Shown piece by piece: positions 1 to 8,834 of a stretch of DNA of 64,000 nt; the stretch's first letter is position 1, and each line of letters begins with the position of its first letter. The stretch is taken from the NCBI RefSeq assembly GCF_963675905.1, contig NZ_OY780936.1, positions 3,915,946 through 3,979,945 of the forward strand, written 5' to 3'. Both the position numbers and the translations under genes were made by a program. The DNA is from an uncultured Bacteroides sp. (GTDB lineage: Bacteria; Bacteroidota; Bacteroidia; Bacteroidales; Bacteroidaceae). The notes beneath the pieces are model-generated. The model did not search any database. It was not told where the DNA came from and saw only the letters and a program-made list of their open reading frames with translations.

Positions 1-1668
1 TGAACCTTCGGGAATATAATTCAGGTAAACGCCGGTTGTATCACTCTGATATTTAATGTCTAACCGGAAGTTTTTACTTTGCAAGTCATAAGCGTTCAGT
101 GAATAAACGTTCTTCATCATTAAATCCCAGCAACCAGAGGCAGGAGAATTGGATGTGCTTTTTAATAATTTCAGATAGAGGGCAGAATTAGTATCTTTTA
201 CATCGGCAGCAAATTCACCCACCTGATATCCTTTGCCTTTGTATGTATATTCAAAGGCTACAGCCAAAACTTCGTCGGGTTGAAGAGTTGATTTTAAGGA
301 AATATATCCTAAAGCACTATTGATAGTATATTCCGAACTGGTCAGCAATCGTGCGCTTTCAATCTTTTCATAATCCATTCCACCTTCTAACTGAGGAATC
401 GCCCCCAGAGTTGTGCTCACCATATCGATATTCCGGGCATTGGAATAATCGTTGACCATTTTTGTGTAAACATCGTTGGCACTATTGGCCGGAACTCTGT
501 TTACTCCCGATTTAGACCAGAATGAATTACTGATGTGCTCATTCTCTCCTAAGTCGGTCATTGCCACCACATTTCTCGGATTATCATAATTTCCTCTTTT
601 ATTGGTAATCCAGACTTCAATTCTGTTTATTGTTATTCCGGAAGTAATGGTGGGTAGCTGACTCATGTTCTTGTCATAAGTATCCCGGAAATATTGAGCA
701 AGGAAAAAATGACGGTTCTCATCGTAACTGTCGGCCGAAATTTCAAAAGATGTGGTTTGTGCCCCGCCTTTACTATTTACTGTTTTCGATTCTGATTCCT
801 GTTGAGAGATAACAGTCTGCAACTTTAGCTTTCCAAATTGTAAATCTGTGCGGATACCAAATAAAGATGTTGCACCGTGAATAAGCGAAGAATTGGTAGG
901 CATGGACACATTACCGGCTTCCATCAATTTAACTATTTCATCTTCCTTTCCTTCGTATTTGAGTTTTATCTTTTTTGTGTCAAAATCAAAAGTCGCATCG
1001 GTGTTGTAGTTCATGTTCATATTGACCTTGTCACCAACTTTACCATTGATATTGACATTTATCTTTTCGTCGAAGTCAAAGCCCAGTGTCTTTCTTGAAC
1101 GTTCGGGTAGAGTAGGATTTTCTACATTTTTGCTTTTGAATCCAAAGCTGAGTTCGGCATTTCCCTGCGTTTTAATCTGTACACCGCCCGGACCAAAAAT
1201 CTTTTCAGCCGGACCAAGATCGAACTTCATGCTCATGAAGTTAAACTCATCTTTCCCTTTAGCGAAAGTCTCTTTGTTTTTTTCTCTGTAAAAATCCTGG
1301 ATAGACTTTTTCAGACTCCAGTCTGCATATTCTTCCGGAGTAAGGAAAAGGGGAACATCTACCTGAGTACTTCCTGCTTTTGTGCGGATTAAATATAGAT
1401 TCGTCTTTTCATTGTACTCAACTTCTGTTTTAAGATTATCCGGATTGCGAAGGTCAACAGGAGATTTATCCATGTCCTTCAGATTTTCCGGAGCTGTTTT
1501 CTTAACAGAATATCGTGGCTTAACGGAATCTGCAGGTACAGGTTGCTGTGGAGTAGGAGCGGAATAGTAGTTGCTCACCTCAAAAAATGAGCTGTTGTTA
1601 AGAACTGCCCAGGCGTGAATACTAAGAACAGTCAGCAACAAGCAGATAAACCACTTTCCGCTTCTCAT
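1..1668 (-). CDS. sprA: Cell-surface protein SprA (type IX secretion translocon), 5' part only
   Basis: The frame is open from the ATG at 1668 to the window edge, giving the first 556 residues of a protein that in this family is about 2,400 residues long. The start reads MRSGKWFICLLLTVLSIHAW, a signal peptide. It is followed by a proline-rich stretch and by segments typical of SprA/Sov, such as LGPAEKIFGPGGVQIKTQG and the repeated beta-strand phrases DFDEKINVNINGKVGDKV. SprA is the giant outer-membrane beta-barrel through which type IX cargo leaves the cell. The start lies 3 bp after the ruvA stop, so the two are probably co-transcribed; ruvA-sprA is a common Bacteroidetes order. A likely cargo, the leucine-rich-repeat protein at 5312, carries a type IX tail in the same window. 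The 3' end is outside the window. Confidence 0.93.
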   Translation of the reverse strand, partial: MRSGKWFICLLLTVLSIHAWAVLNNSSFFEVSNYYSAPTPQQPVPADSVKPRYSVKKTAPENLKDMDKSPVDLRNPDNLKTEVEYNEKTNLYLIRTKAGSTQVDVPLFLTPEEYADWSLKKSIQDFYREKNKETFAKGKDEFNFMSMKFDLGPAEKIFGPGGVQIKTQGNAELSFGFKSKNVENPTLPERSRKTLGFDFDEKINVNINGKVGDKVNMNMNYNTDATFDFDTKKIKLKYEGKEDEIVKLMEAGNVSMPTNSSLIHGATSLFGIRTDLQFGKLKLQTVISQQESESKTVNSKGGAQTTSFEISADSYDENRHFFLAQYFRDTYDKNMSQLPTITSGITINRIEVWITNKRGNYDNPRNVVAMTDLGENEHISNSFWSKSGVNRVPANSANDVYTKMVNDYSNARNIDMVSTTLGAIPQLEGGMDYEKIESARLLTSSEYTINSALGYISLKSTLQPDEVLAVAFEYTYKGKGYQVGEFAADVKDTNSALYLKLLKSTSNSPASGCWDLMMKNVYSLNAYDLQSKNFRLDIKYQSDTTGVYLNYIPEGS

Positions 1669-1671
1669 TTT

Positions 1672-2262
1672 TTATAATCTCTTTAGAGCTAATTTTATAA
1701 CCTCTTCAACTTTATATAAAGGCTCCTCTTTTAAAATAGCAAAAACCACTTTTTGAGATGCAGCTGTATTGAATCCAAGCATGGTCAATGCTGCAACAGC
1801 TTCATCGTGCACTTCTGTATTTTGTAACATAGTGCCGCCAACTTTACCACTATCGCTGCCGGTGATTTTAATTTTGTCTTTTAAATCTACAATAACTCTC
1901 TGAGCAGTTTTCAAACCAATACCTTTCACGGTCTTTAGCATATTTGCATTCTCGGAGCTTATAACATTAGCCAGTTCGCTGGGAGACAGGGCGGAAAGAA
2001 TCATGCGGGCGGTATTTCCGCCAATTCCGGAAACAGAAATAAGCAACAAAAATAGCTCTCGTTCTTGTTTATCCGCAAACCCGTAAAGCACATAAGCATC
2101 TTCTCTTATGGCTTCGTATATGTAGAGTTTTACACTGTTTAATTTTTGAATAGCCGAATAGGTGTTTAGAGAAATGTTAATGAAATACCCCATCCCGTTA
2201 CAATCAATTACTGCCGATGCCGGATTTAGTTCTGCAATGTTTCCTTTTATATACTCAATCAT
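1672..2262 (-). CDS. ruvA: Holliday junction branch migration protein RuvA
   Basis: RuvA binds four-way DNA junctions as a tetramer and recruits the RuvB motor for branch migration in recombinational repair. The 196-residue protein has the N-terminal OB fold ([14 protein letters not shown]... [11 protein letters not shown]), the tandem helix-hairpin-helix region ([20 protein letters not shown] and [20 protein letters not shown]), and a C-terminal three-helix domain that contacts RuvB ([19 protein letters not shown]). An in-frame ATG at 2304 would add 14 residues unlike any RuvA. The ATG at 2262 gives the canonical MIEYIKG start and the usual length. Possible -7 boxes on this strand are TACTTTTG at 2301-2294 and TAAATTTG at 2309-2302, but I see no convincing -33 TTTG. 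sprA follows 3 bp downstream. Confidence 0.95.
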   Translation of the reverse strand: MIEYIKGNIAELNPASAVIDCNGMGYFINISLNTYSAIQKLNSVKLYIYEAIREDAYVLYGFADKQERELFLLLISVSGIGGNTARMILSALSPSELANVISSENANMLKTVKGIGLKTAQRVIVDLKDKIKITGSDSGKVGGTMLQNTEVHDEAVAALTMLGFNTAASQKVVFAILKEEPLYKVEEVIKLALKRL

Positions 2263-2418
2263 TTGATTTATTTTATATATTTGTAATGGGAGGCAAAAGT
2301 ACAAATTTATTGCGTTAAAGCATATTTGTCTCCTTAGAAAGAAACGTCAAACCATGCTTGTTTATTGTCTGTAACCTCCATTGTATGCATATTTTTTAAT
2401 ATATTAAGTTGTTAATTC

Positions 2419-2448
2419 TTTGATTGTGACACAATTTGATTATTTTTG
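2419..2448 (+). promoter_or_regulatory. Bacteroides-type promoter of ddh with a palindrome in the spacer
   Basis: TTTG at 2419-2422 and TATTTTTG at 2441-2448 fit the Bacteroides -33/-7 consensus with an 18-nt spacer. The spacer holds a perfect 13-nt palindrome, ATTGTG-A-CACAAT (2423-2435), positioned where a repressor could block the polymerase. The ddh start codon lies 44 nt after the -7 box. The operator role is inferred. Confidence 0.65.
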
Positions 2449-2491
2449 TCGACTGAATATAGAAATATGTCAAACTTAAGACCACAACAGA

Positions 2492-3391
2492 ATGAAAAAA
2501 GTTAGAGCAGCCATTGTAGGATATGGCAATATTGGAAAGTATGTATTAGAAGCACTTCTTGCTGCACCCGATTTCGAAGTAGCAGGTGTTGTACGCCGTA
2601 ATGGGGCTGCAGATAAACCAGCAGAATTAGCGGAATATGATGTAGTGAAAGACATCAAGGAATTAAAAGATGTTGATGTAGCTATTCTTTGTACTCCAAC
2701 AAGAAGCGTTGAAAAATATGCAAAAGAGATATTAGCTCTTGGTATCAATACTGTAGATAGCTTTGATATCCATACTGGAATTGTAGATCTTCGTCGTGAA
2801 CTAATGGCTTCTGCAAAAGAACACAATGCAGTATCTATTATTTCTGCAGGATGGGATCCGGGAAGTGATTCTGTTGTTCGTGCTCTTCTTCAGGCAATTG
2901 CTCCAAAAGGTGTTTCTTACACAAACTTTGGTCCTGGTATGAGTATGGGACATACAGTTGCAGTAAAAGCAATCGAAGGTGTTAAGGCTGCTTTGTCAAT
3001 GACAATACCTACAGGCACAGGTATTCACCGTCGTATGGTTTACATTGAAGTAAAAGACGGATATAACTTTGAAGAAGTAGCAAAAGCAATTAAGGCTGAT
3101 GCTTACTTTGTAAATGATGAAACTCACGTAACACAGGTTCTTTGTGTTGACGATTTATTAGATATGGGACACGGAGTTAACCTTACACGTAAAGGTGTTT
3201 CAGGAAAAACTCAGAACCAGTTGTTCGAATTCAATATGAAGATAAACAACCCTGCATTAACAGGTCAGGTTCTTGTTTGCGTTGCCCGTGCTTCAATGAA
3301 ACAACAACCAGGATGTTACACAATGATTGAACTTCCTGTAATTGATTTGATTTACGGAGATCGCGAAGACTTAATAGCACACTTAGTATAA
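2492..3391 (+). CDS. ddh: meso-Diaminopimelate D-dehydrogenase
   Basis: Ddh catalyses NADPH-dependent reductive amination of tetrahydrodipicolinate to meso-diaminopimelate in one step, bypassing the succinylase or acetylase routes to lysine and peptidoglycan precursor. The 299-residue protein has an N-terminal Rossmann fold (VRAAIVGYGNIGKYVLEALL, residues 3-22), then the family's characteristic DSFDIHTGIVDLR and SAGWDPGSDSVVRALLQAI segments, and a C-terminal dimerisation and substrate domain (FGPGMSMGHTVAVKAI). Length matches the family. lgt follows 11 bp later on the same strand, so a two-gene transcript is likely. The two products are unrelated biochemically apart from both serving the cell envelope. 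The promoter at 2419-2448 and its spacer palindrome suggest regulation. Confidence 0.95.
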   Translation: MKKVRAAIVGYGNIGKYVLEALLAAPDFEVAGVVRRNGAADKPAELAEYDVVKDIKELKDVDVAILCTPTRSVEKYAKEILALGINTVDSFDIHTGIVDLRRELMASAKEHNAVSIISAGWDPGSDSVVRALLQAIAPKGVSYTNFGPGMSMGHTVAVKAIEGVKAALSMTIPTGTGIHRRMVYIEVKDGYNFEEVAKAIKADAYFVNDETHVTQVLCVDDLLDMGHGVNLTRKGVSGKTQNQLFEFNMKINNPALTGQVLVCVARASMKQQPGCYTMIELPVIDLIYGDREDLIAHLV

Positions 3392-3402
3392 TATATAAAA
3401 AT

Positions 3403-4224
3403 ATGTTGGCATTTATAACATGGGATGTAAGTCCTACTATCTTTTCGATTTTTGGTCGTGAAGTAAGATGGTACGGATTATTATGGGGAATTGGTTTCCT
3501 TATTGGTTATGAGATGATGAGTCGTTTGTTTAAACACGAAAAATACCCGGAAGCATGGGTGGATAAACTCTTCTTCTATACCATTATAAGTTCTGTAGTA
3601 GGAGCACGTTTGGGACATTGTCTTTTTTATGAGTGGGACTACTATAGTGCAAATCCCATGCAGATATTTGCTATATGGAATGGCGGACTAGCCAGCCATG
3701 GTGGAGTATTTGCATTGATTGTTACATTAATGTATTACTCTAAAAAAGTCACTCATCAGAGTGTATGGTGGTTATTCGACCGCATGATTCCTGCTATTGC
3801 AGTAGCGTGTGCCTGTATTCGCTTGGGTAACCTGATGAACTCCGAAATATTTGGCTACCCTACAACAATGCCTTGGGGCTTTAAATTTGTACGCTCGGCA
3901 GAGTGGGTGAAAGAGTTCAACGGACTACCTTGTCATCCAACACAAATCTATGAAATGCTTTATTGCATTGCAGCATTGATTGTGTCATTGGTAATGTACT
4001 GGAAGTTTAAACTTCAATACAGAGTAGGTCTGATTACTGGTGTTTGTCTGATAATCTTTTTCGGCTCTCGTTTTGCCCTGGAATTTATGAAGAATCCTCA
4101 GGTTGCAGCCGAAGTGAATATGCAATTAAATATTGGTCAGCAACTTAGTATACCGTTGATACTTCTAGGTGTTTATTTAGCTGTAACAGCTTTGATAAAA
4201 CCAGATTTTAAGCGATTATTCTAG
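3403..4224 (+). CDS. lgt: Prolipoprotein diacylglyceryl transferase
   Basis: Lgt transfers diacylglycerol from phosphatidylglycerol to the lipobox cysteine of prelipoproteins, the first step of lipoprotein maturation in the inner membrane. The 273-residue protein has about seven hydrophobic segments. It shows the family landmarks REVRWYGLLWGIGFLIGY near the N-terminus, the Lgt signature around residues 140-150 (CACIRLGNLMNSEIFGYPT, with the Arg-Leu-Gly-Asn-Asn/Leu core) and the HPTQIYEML motif near residue 187. It is supported functionally by the many lipoproteins nearby (7454, 26959, SusD-like genes). It is followed by a strong terminator at 4251-4290, ending the ddh-lgt transcript. Confidence 0.95.
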   Translation: MLAFITWDVSPTIFSIFGREVRWYGLLWGIGFLIGYEMMSRLFKHEKYPEAWVDKLFFYTIISSVVGARLGHCLFYEWDYYSANPMQIFAIWNGGLASHGGVFALIVTLMYYSKKVTHQSVWWLFDRMIPAIAVACACIRLGNLMNSEIFGYPTTMPWGFKFVRSAEWVKEFNGLPCHPTQIYEMLYCIAALIVSLVMYWKFKLQYRVGLITGVCLIIFFGSRFALEFMKNPQVAAEVNMQLNIGQQLSIPLILLGVYLAVTALIKPDFKRLF

Positions 4225-4250
4225 CGGAATTCTGAGATAAAATATAAAAG

Positions 4251-4290
4251 ACAGCTTACTGATTCGAAAGAATTGGTAAGCTGTTTTTTT
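4251..4290 (+). terminator. Rho-independent terminator after lgt
   Basis: A 9-bp stem, ACAGCTTAC (4251-4259) with GTAAGCTGT (4276-4284), is followed by a run of T. It lies 26 bp after the lgt stop. Confidence 0.85.
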
Positions 4291-4728
4291 GTGCCGTACA
4301 TGATGTGTAAATTGACTCATAACAGAAACAAATAAGATTTATGTTTTTAAGCAAAAATATTGCATAGCCTATATATCAAAATTTAAAATAACTGCTAGTA
4401 AATACAAATCTTAAACAATCAGAATACTAAATAAATATATTTTAAAATGAAGTAAGACCTGTTTTTGTATGAATGTTATTCCCCTAGATAGACAGTGATT
4501 TTTAAAACATGAATATAATTGTTTGATATTATGTATGTTATATGTGATTTGATTTTAGTGGAAGTATAAGAACTCTCTAGTAATATTATAATTTTACTTA
4601 TGAAAGTCAAATAAAAATTCGTGTTAATTATTATGAAATATAAAAACTTTTTGTTTTCTTTGTAGCGTTGTAATCATATTAATGCGCTAATATGATTGAA
4701 TCTTTTTTAATAACAAGAAGCGTTTAAA
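4291..4728. other. AT-rich gene-free stretch
   Basis: No open reading frame with family features, no RNA gene and no repeat is visible. A near-consensus -7 box, TTTCTTTG around 4665-4672, could start a transcript into the structured region that follows. Confidence 0.5.
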
Positions 4729-4943
4729 ATATTATCCCCGTTCAGAAAATCGCCAAATTTTAAGAACAATCCGAGGATAGTAGGAACAAACGCTCATGCT
4801 TATTGTGTAACCCTTATAGGTAATCATAATGGCGTGGGCTGCTGTTTCTATTATTTGGATTGTGGGTGTTTGGCGATACCTCTGAACGGATAATAGTTAA
4901 CAGTTCCCACGCTTTTTTTTATATAATACCAAATAGGGAACTG
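4729..4943 (+). ncRNA. Structured leader or small RNA with competing hairpins
   Basis: Three overlapping inverted repeats are visible. A long imperfect one pairs about 4731-4800 with about 4825-4893: ATTATCCCCGTTCAGA and ATCGCCAAA in the left arm match TCTGAACGGATAAT and TTTGGCGAT in the right arm, and ACAATCC matches GGATTGT. A second pairs GCGTGGG (4832-4838) with CCCACGC (4906-4912) and is followed by eight T, as in a terminator. A third pairs CAGTTCCC (4901-4908) with GGGAACTG (4936-4943), which would disrupt the second. The arrangement resembles an attenuator before the gene at 4962, or a discrete small RNA. No known riboswitch family is recognised. Confidence 0.45.
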
Positions 4944-4961
4944 AATGGTTAAATATAAACT

Positions 4962-5291
4962 ATGAAATCAAAATCATTAGCCCAAATTCTAATTCCAATA
5001 GTATGTACTGTGCTACTTTGGATTGTTTTAGCAATTTTATCATTTTTATTGGCATCAGTTTGTTATTTGCTAGCTCATTCCCCTTTGGCAGGTGATATAA
5101 ATTATAAAGTGTTTGAAGTTTTAGAAAATATTTCTAATTTTCTTCTTGTAAATATATTCAAATGGGAAGATGAACTTGGAAATGTAGATAAAAGCGCAGT
5201 CTTCTTCTGGGTAATAAATAGCCTTTTTATTGTTTTTGTAGAATTATGGGCAACATCAGAGATTGAAGATGAAGAATCTAAGTATAAGTAG
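4962..5291 (+). CDS. Small membrane protein of unknown function
   Basis: The 109-residue protein has a long hydrophobic N-terminal segment (about residues 8-38, ILIPIVCTVLLWIVLAILSF onward) and a second one around residues 82-98 (FFWVINSLFIVFVELWA). It ends in an acidic, charged tail (EIEDEESKYK). Two inner-membrane helices with a short polar middle are the simplest reading. I recognise no family. It sits after the structured region at 4729-4943 and 20 bp before the leucine-rich-repeat gene, on the same strand, so it may be co-transcribed with it. The start is the first ATG after the leader. Confidence 0.6.
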   Translation: MKSKSLAQILIPIVCTVLLWIVLAILSFLLASVCYLLAHSPLAGDINYKVFEVLENISNFLLVNIFKWEDELGNVDKSAVFFWVINSLFIVFVELWATSEIEDEESKYK

Positions 5292-5311
5292 AATTAAAAA
5301 TCTAATAAGTT

Positions 5312-7351
5312 ATGAAAAAGATTGCTATACTATCAATTCTTTTCTTTTCATTCTGTTTAAGAATGCAAGCGCAAGATGTTTTACCTGTAACAATTAATGT
5401 AGCTACTGCTGGTTCATTACCATCATTAATAGCGACAACCAAAAAAGATCTGATTACAAATCTTACTGTAACTGGGAACTTAAATGGAACTGATATTCGC
5501 TATATACATGAAATGGCAGGAAGTAGTATTAATGGATCTACTACTACTGGAAAGCTTTCTGTACTTGATTTATTTGGGGCAAATATTGTAGGTGGTGGGG
5601 ATCCCTATTTTTACCAAGACGACAAGCCTCAATACACATCTTTAAATGAAATTGGTGATTATGCATTTAAAAATTGTAAAGTTTTAACTTCTGTAATTAT
5701 ACCTATAAATGTAATATCTATTGGCAATTCTGCGTTTTATGGCTGCATAGGGTTAACCTCAATTATAATTCCTAATAGTGTAACATCCATTGAGAAATTT
5801 TCATTTGGATGTTGTAAAGGGTTGACTTCTATTACTATCCCTAATAATTTAAAATCAATTGATGAAGCTGCATTTATTGATTGTACAGGCTTAACTTCGA
5901 TAGCCATTCCAAACAGTGTACTATCTATTGGGAATTATGCTTTTGAGAATTGCTTAAGTTTAACTTCTATAACTATTCCCAATGGTGTAACATCTATTGG
6001 GCGTAGTGCATTTATTGCTTGCGCAGGTTTAACTTCGATAACCATTCCTAACAATGTAACATCCATAGGTGATCATGCGTTTTCTGAATGCAACATAAAT
6101 ACACTTAACTTTAATCCAACGAATTGCACTTATATTGGATCACATGCTTTTTCAAATCAGACTTTAAAAATATTGAATATAGGAGAAAATGTAAATGTAA
6201 TACCTAATTCTGCATTTTCTAGTTGCATAGGCTTAACTTCTATAACTATCCCCAATAGTGTAACATCTATTGGTAGTTCTGCATTTGAGTGTTGCATAGG
6301 TTTAACTTCTATAACCATTCCCAATAGTGTAATATCTATTGGTGGCTCTGCCTTTTCTGGTTGCAACATAAATACACTTAACTTTAATCCAACGAATTGC
6401 ACTTCCATTGGATTATTCGCTTTTCTAAATCAGACTTTAAAAATATTGAATATAGGAGAAAATGTAAATATAATACCCAATAATTCCTTTTCAGATTGTA
6501 CTGGTTTAGTTTCGATAATAATACCTAACAGTGTAACTTCTATTGGGAATAATGCCTTTTCAGATTGCACAGGTTTAGCTTCTATAATAATATCTAGTAG
6601 TGCAACATCTTTAGGGGATTATGCGTTTTCTGGTTGCGCAAGATTGAGTTCTTTAACCATTCCAAACAGTGTAAAATCTATTGGCAATTATGCTTTTTAC
6701 GGTTGTGCCGGATTAACCTCGATAAATATTGGTAACAGCGTAACAAATATAGGGACTTATGCATTTTATGGTTGTACAAAATTGAAAGAATTTATAGTTG
6801 ACAATAACCCAAGCTTTCTGAGCCAGGATGGAGTTTTGTTTAACAAAGATATAACAAAACTGATTGCATATCCAAGTTGTAAATCTGATACAATATATTC
6901 CATTCCTAATACAGTTACTTTTATAGACGATTTTGCATTTAATTATTGCATAAATATAAAAGAAATGCATTGTAAGGCTTTAATACCGCCAATAGTGAAA
7001 ACTAATACTTTTTACGGAAGATCTTCTACTTGTAAATTATTTATTCCTAAAGGAACTTATCAGAATTATTGGTTAGCATTAGGTTGGGGCGATTTTTTAA
7101 ATATTATTGAAGAGGAATCAAATTCTACTTCAATAAACAAAATTAAAGCAAATAATATAAAAGTTTATACAGAACAAAATGCAATAGTAGTAACAAGTGG
7201 GGGATTAGGAAGTGAAATTTTTATTTATACTGAATCAGGAGCGTTATTACGAAATACAAAAATTACAGAGAATATAATTAAAATCAGTGCTCCTATTGGG
7301 CATATATATGTTGTGAAAATAGCCAATAAGACATTTAAAGTTGCTTTGTAA
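5312..7351 (+). CDS. BspA-like leucine-rich-repeat surface protein with type IX sorting tail
   Basis: The 679-residue protein starts with a signal peptide (MKKIAILSILFFSFCLRMQA). Residues about 100-560 hold roughly twenty 23-residue BspA-type repeats (LRR_5) of the form LTSITIPNSVTSIGxxAFxxC. BspA-type proteins are surface adhesins in oral and gut Bacteroidetes. The last 75 residues form a beta-rich domain ending in IYVVKIANKTFKVAL, which fits a type A type IX C-terminal sorting signal, so export through SprA is likely. A block of about 90 residues starting CNINTLNFNPTNCT occurs twice (DNA from about 6091 and 6364) with nearly identical codons, showing recent internal duplication. The ligand is unknown. 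Confidence 0.85.
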   Translation: MKKIAILSILFFSFCLRMQAQDVLPVTINVATAGSLPSLIATTKKDLITNLTVTGNLNGTDIRYIHEMAGSSINGSTTTGKLSVLDLFGANIVGGGDPYFYQDDKPQYTSLNEIGDYAFKNCKVLTSVIIPINVISIGNSAFYGCIGLTSIIIPNSVTSIEKFSFGCCKGLTSITIPNNLKSIDEAAFIDCTGLTSIAIPNSVLSIGNYAFENCLSLTSITIPNGVTSIGRSAFIACAGLTSITIPNNVTSIGDHAFSECNINTLNFNPTNCTYIGSHAFSNQTLKILNIGENVNVIPNSAFSSCIGLTSITIPNSVTSIGSSAFECCIGLTSITIPNSVISIGGSAFSGCNINTLNFNPTNCTSIGLFAFLNQTLKILNIGENVNIIPNNSFSDCTGLVSIIIPNSVTSIGNNAFSDCTGLASIIISSSATSLGDYAFSGCARLSSLTIPNSVKSIGNYAFYGCAGLTSINIGNSVTNIGTYAFYGCTKLKEFIVDNNPSFLSQDGVLFNKDITKLIAYPSCKSDTIYSIPNTVTFIDDFAFNYCINIKEMHCKALIPPIVKTNTFYGRSSTCKLFIPKGTYQNYWLALGWGDFLNIIEEESNSTSINKIKANNIKVYTEQNAIVVTSGGLGSEIFIYTESGALLRNTKITENIIKISAPIGHIYVVKIANKTFKVAL

Positions 7352-7367
7352 GGAACTCAATATAGAA

Positions 7368-7407
7368 AAAGCGTACAGTATAAACTGTTAGTTTCCACGC
7401 TTTATTA
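7368..7407 (+). terminator. Probable terminator after the leucine-rich-repeat gene
   Basis: AAAGCGT (7368-7374) pairs with ACGCTTT (7397-7403), with an inner ACAGT/ACTGT pair. The 3' arm resembles the T-rich hairpin at 4901-4920 (shared CCACGCTTT). The T run is short, so efficiency is uncertain. Confidence 0.5.
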
Positions 7408-7453
7408 ATTTAAGTTCTAACCAGAGGAGACAGGTTAGTAAAAAGAAATAGAT

Positions 7454-7825
7454 ATGAAAAAAGCAATTATCGCATGTTTATTAACAGCAACAATTTTCAG
7501 TTTTACTAGTTGTGGAACATCTAGTAATCTTATTTTTAATCAAAATCAAAATCAAACAAGTGTTGTTCTTAGCCAAAACAATTTTAAAGTTGTAGGTACA
7601 GCTAAAGGACAAGTTAAAAGTACATATATATTTGGCTTGGGTGGTTTATCTAGAAAATCATTAAGAGAAAATGCAATGGGTGCTATGGTAAAAAGCGCAG
7701 ATTTAAAAGATGGTGCAAAAGCAATTATTAATGCAAATGTTACAGAAAAGAATATATTTGTTCTTCCTTTCTTTTATAAACGCGTTATGACTGCTGAAGG
7801 ACAAATTATTGAGTTTACAAAATAA
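7454..7825 (+). CDS. Small secreted lipoprotein, DUF6567-like
   Basis: The 123-residue protein has a lipoprotein signal (MKKAIIACLLTATIFSFTSC, lipobox Cys20), then an Asn/Gln-rich linker and a compact domain with FKVVGTAKGQVKSTYIFGLGG, a Ser-Arg-Lys helix (RKSLRENAMGAMVKSADL) and a strand-rich C-terminus (FFYKRVMTAEGQIIEF). This pattern is common in small Bacteroides lipoproteins that I recall being classed as DUF6567; the assignment comes from memory, not a search. The first four residues after the Cys (GTSS) lack acidic residues. It has its own spacing of about 100 bp from the gene upstream, and no functional partner is evident. Confidence 0.65.
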   Translation: MKKAIIACLLTATIFSFTSCGTSSNLIFNQNQNQTSVVLSQNNFKVVGTAKGQVKSTYIFGLGGLSRKSLRENAMGAMVKSADLKDGAKAIINANVTEKNIFVLPFFYKRVMTAEGQIIEFTK

Positions 7826-7964
7826 GTTTCTCAATATTGGATACTTATAAACAAAATTAAGGCAGCAGATGAAGTAATTTATTTGCTGCTATTAAATAGT
7901 GTATAAACAGTTTTTATTTCATTAATGAAATGTCTTCTACTGTTTTATATAAAAAAATAAAAAC

Positions 7965-8384
7965 ATGTACAATCCAGAAAAAGATTTTATTGAAAGAACG
8001 AAAATTCTTCTTGAACAATATGAAAAAACAGAAATTAATTCAAGTGAAAAATATGAAGTTTCTTTATTGTTGAATTGTTGTGTTGGTTTACTTTTAATCC
8101 CCAAAGAAGAAAGTTATGATAAGATTAATGAACGATTAAACTTAAATGATGATTGGGGGATAACGGAGAGTGATATTACAATTGATAATTCTAATTCTAA
8201 GTCTGTTAAAAGTACCTTAAGGCACTTAAGAAACTCTGTAGCTCATGGTAAATTTGAGTTTTTACCGCCTAAAAAAGGTAATCAGATTGAAAGAATAGAA
8301 TTTAAAGATAATAGTGTTACTATAAATATACATGTTGACCAATTAAAGAAATTTCTATATAAATTGATTACTCAATTAACATAA
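7965..8384 (+). CDS. HEPN-like protein, possible RNase or defence component
   Basis: The 139-residue all-alpha protein contains LRHLRNSVAHGKFEF at residues about 88-102. This matches the R-x4-6-H motif (here Arg-Asn-Ser-Val-Ala-His) of HEPN domains, many of which are metal-independent RNases in toxin-antitoxin and abortive-infection systems. A basic/polar region with beta character follows (IERIEFKDNSVTINIHVDQL). There is no adjacent MNT nucleotidyltransferase or other clear antitoxin, so it is either a solitary HEPN or one whose partner is lost or elsewhere. It sits in an accessory stretch next to repeat-rich DNA. Function beyond the fold is not claimed. Confidence 0.6.
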   Translation: MYNPEKDFIERTKILLEQYEKTEINSSEKYEVSLLLNCCVGLLLIPKEESYDKINERLNLNDDWGITESDITIDNSNSKSVKSTLRHLRNSVAHGKFEFLPPKKGNQIERIEFKDNSVTINIHVDQLKKFLYKLITQLT

Positions 8385-8490
8385 ATCAGATTCTTGATTT
8401 TACTTAAAAATTAAACCTGTAATATAGATGAAATCTTTTTGACTAAACATGATATGATAATTCTAACTATCAATGGATTAATAAAAAATA

Positions 8491-8530
8491 AATAGGAGAA
8501 AAACTATTTTTTGTTCCTCCTATTTTATTT
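8491..8530 (+). terminator. Terminator after the HEPN-like gene
   Basis: AATAGGAG (8491-8498) pairs with CTCCTATT (8517-8524), followed by TTATTT. It lies about 110 bp after the stop codon. Confidence 0.6.
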
Positions 8531-8711
8531 AGGTTCTTCTTCACTTTAGGTGCAAGATATTATATTAAGCCTCTTATTTCTGGTGTTTTGTAGACTTTTT
8601 ATCAGATTTAATAAATGGCTCATCAAAAAGCATGTATAATCTTGATTGGATAAGTATTTGAATCTGTTTGCTTGCACTAAAAGTAACAAAGAACCTGGTA
8701 AATGCGTTTAC

Positions 8712-8834
8712 ATCCCTCACTCCCTCACCATTCCTTATCAAATTATTGATTTTGAAAGTTATATGTGGTGATGGTAGCATTCTGAACCCTCACCAAACCA
8801 TCACTTTTCGGGGTCATCCCTCACCATTTCAACC
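8712..8834 (+). repeat. Intergenic word-array repeat, CCCTCAC type, copy 1
   Basis: CCCTCAC occurs twice with an 8-nt period at the left end. Then come a scaffold, an inverted word (GTGATGG), and CCCTCAC, CCATCAC, then CCCTCAC again around a TTTTCGGGGTC core. The same layout recurs inverted at 8938-9052 and at 36771-36890. No protein is encoded. Confidence 0.8.
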
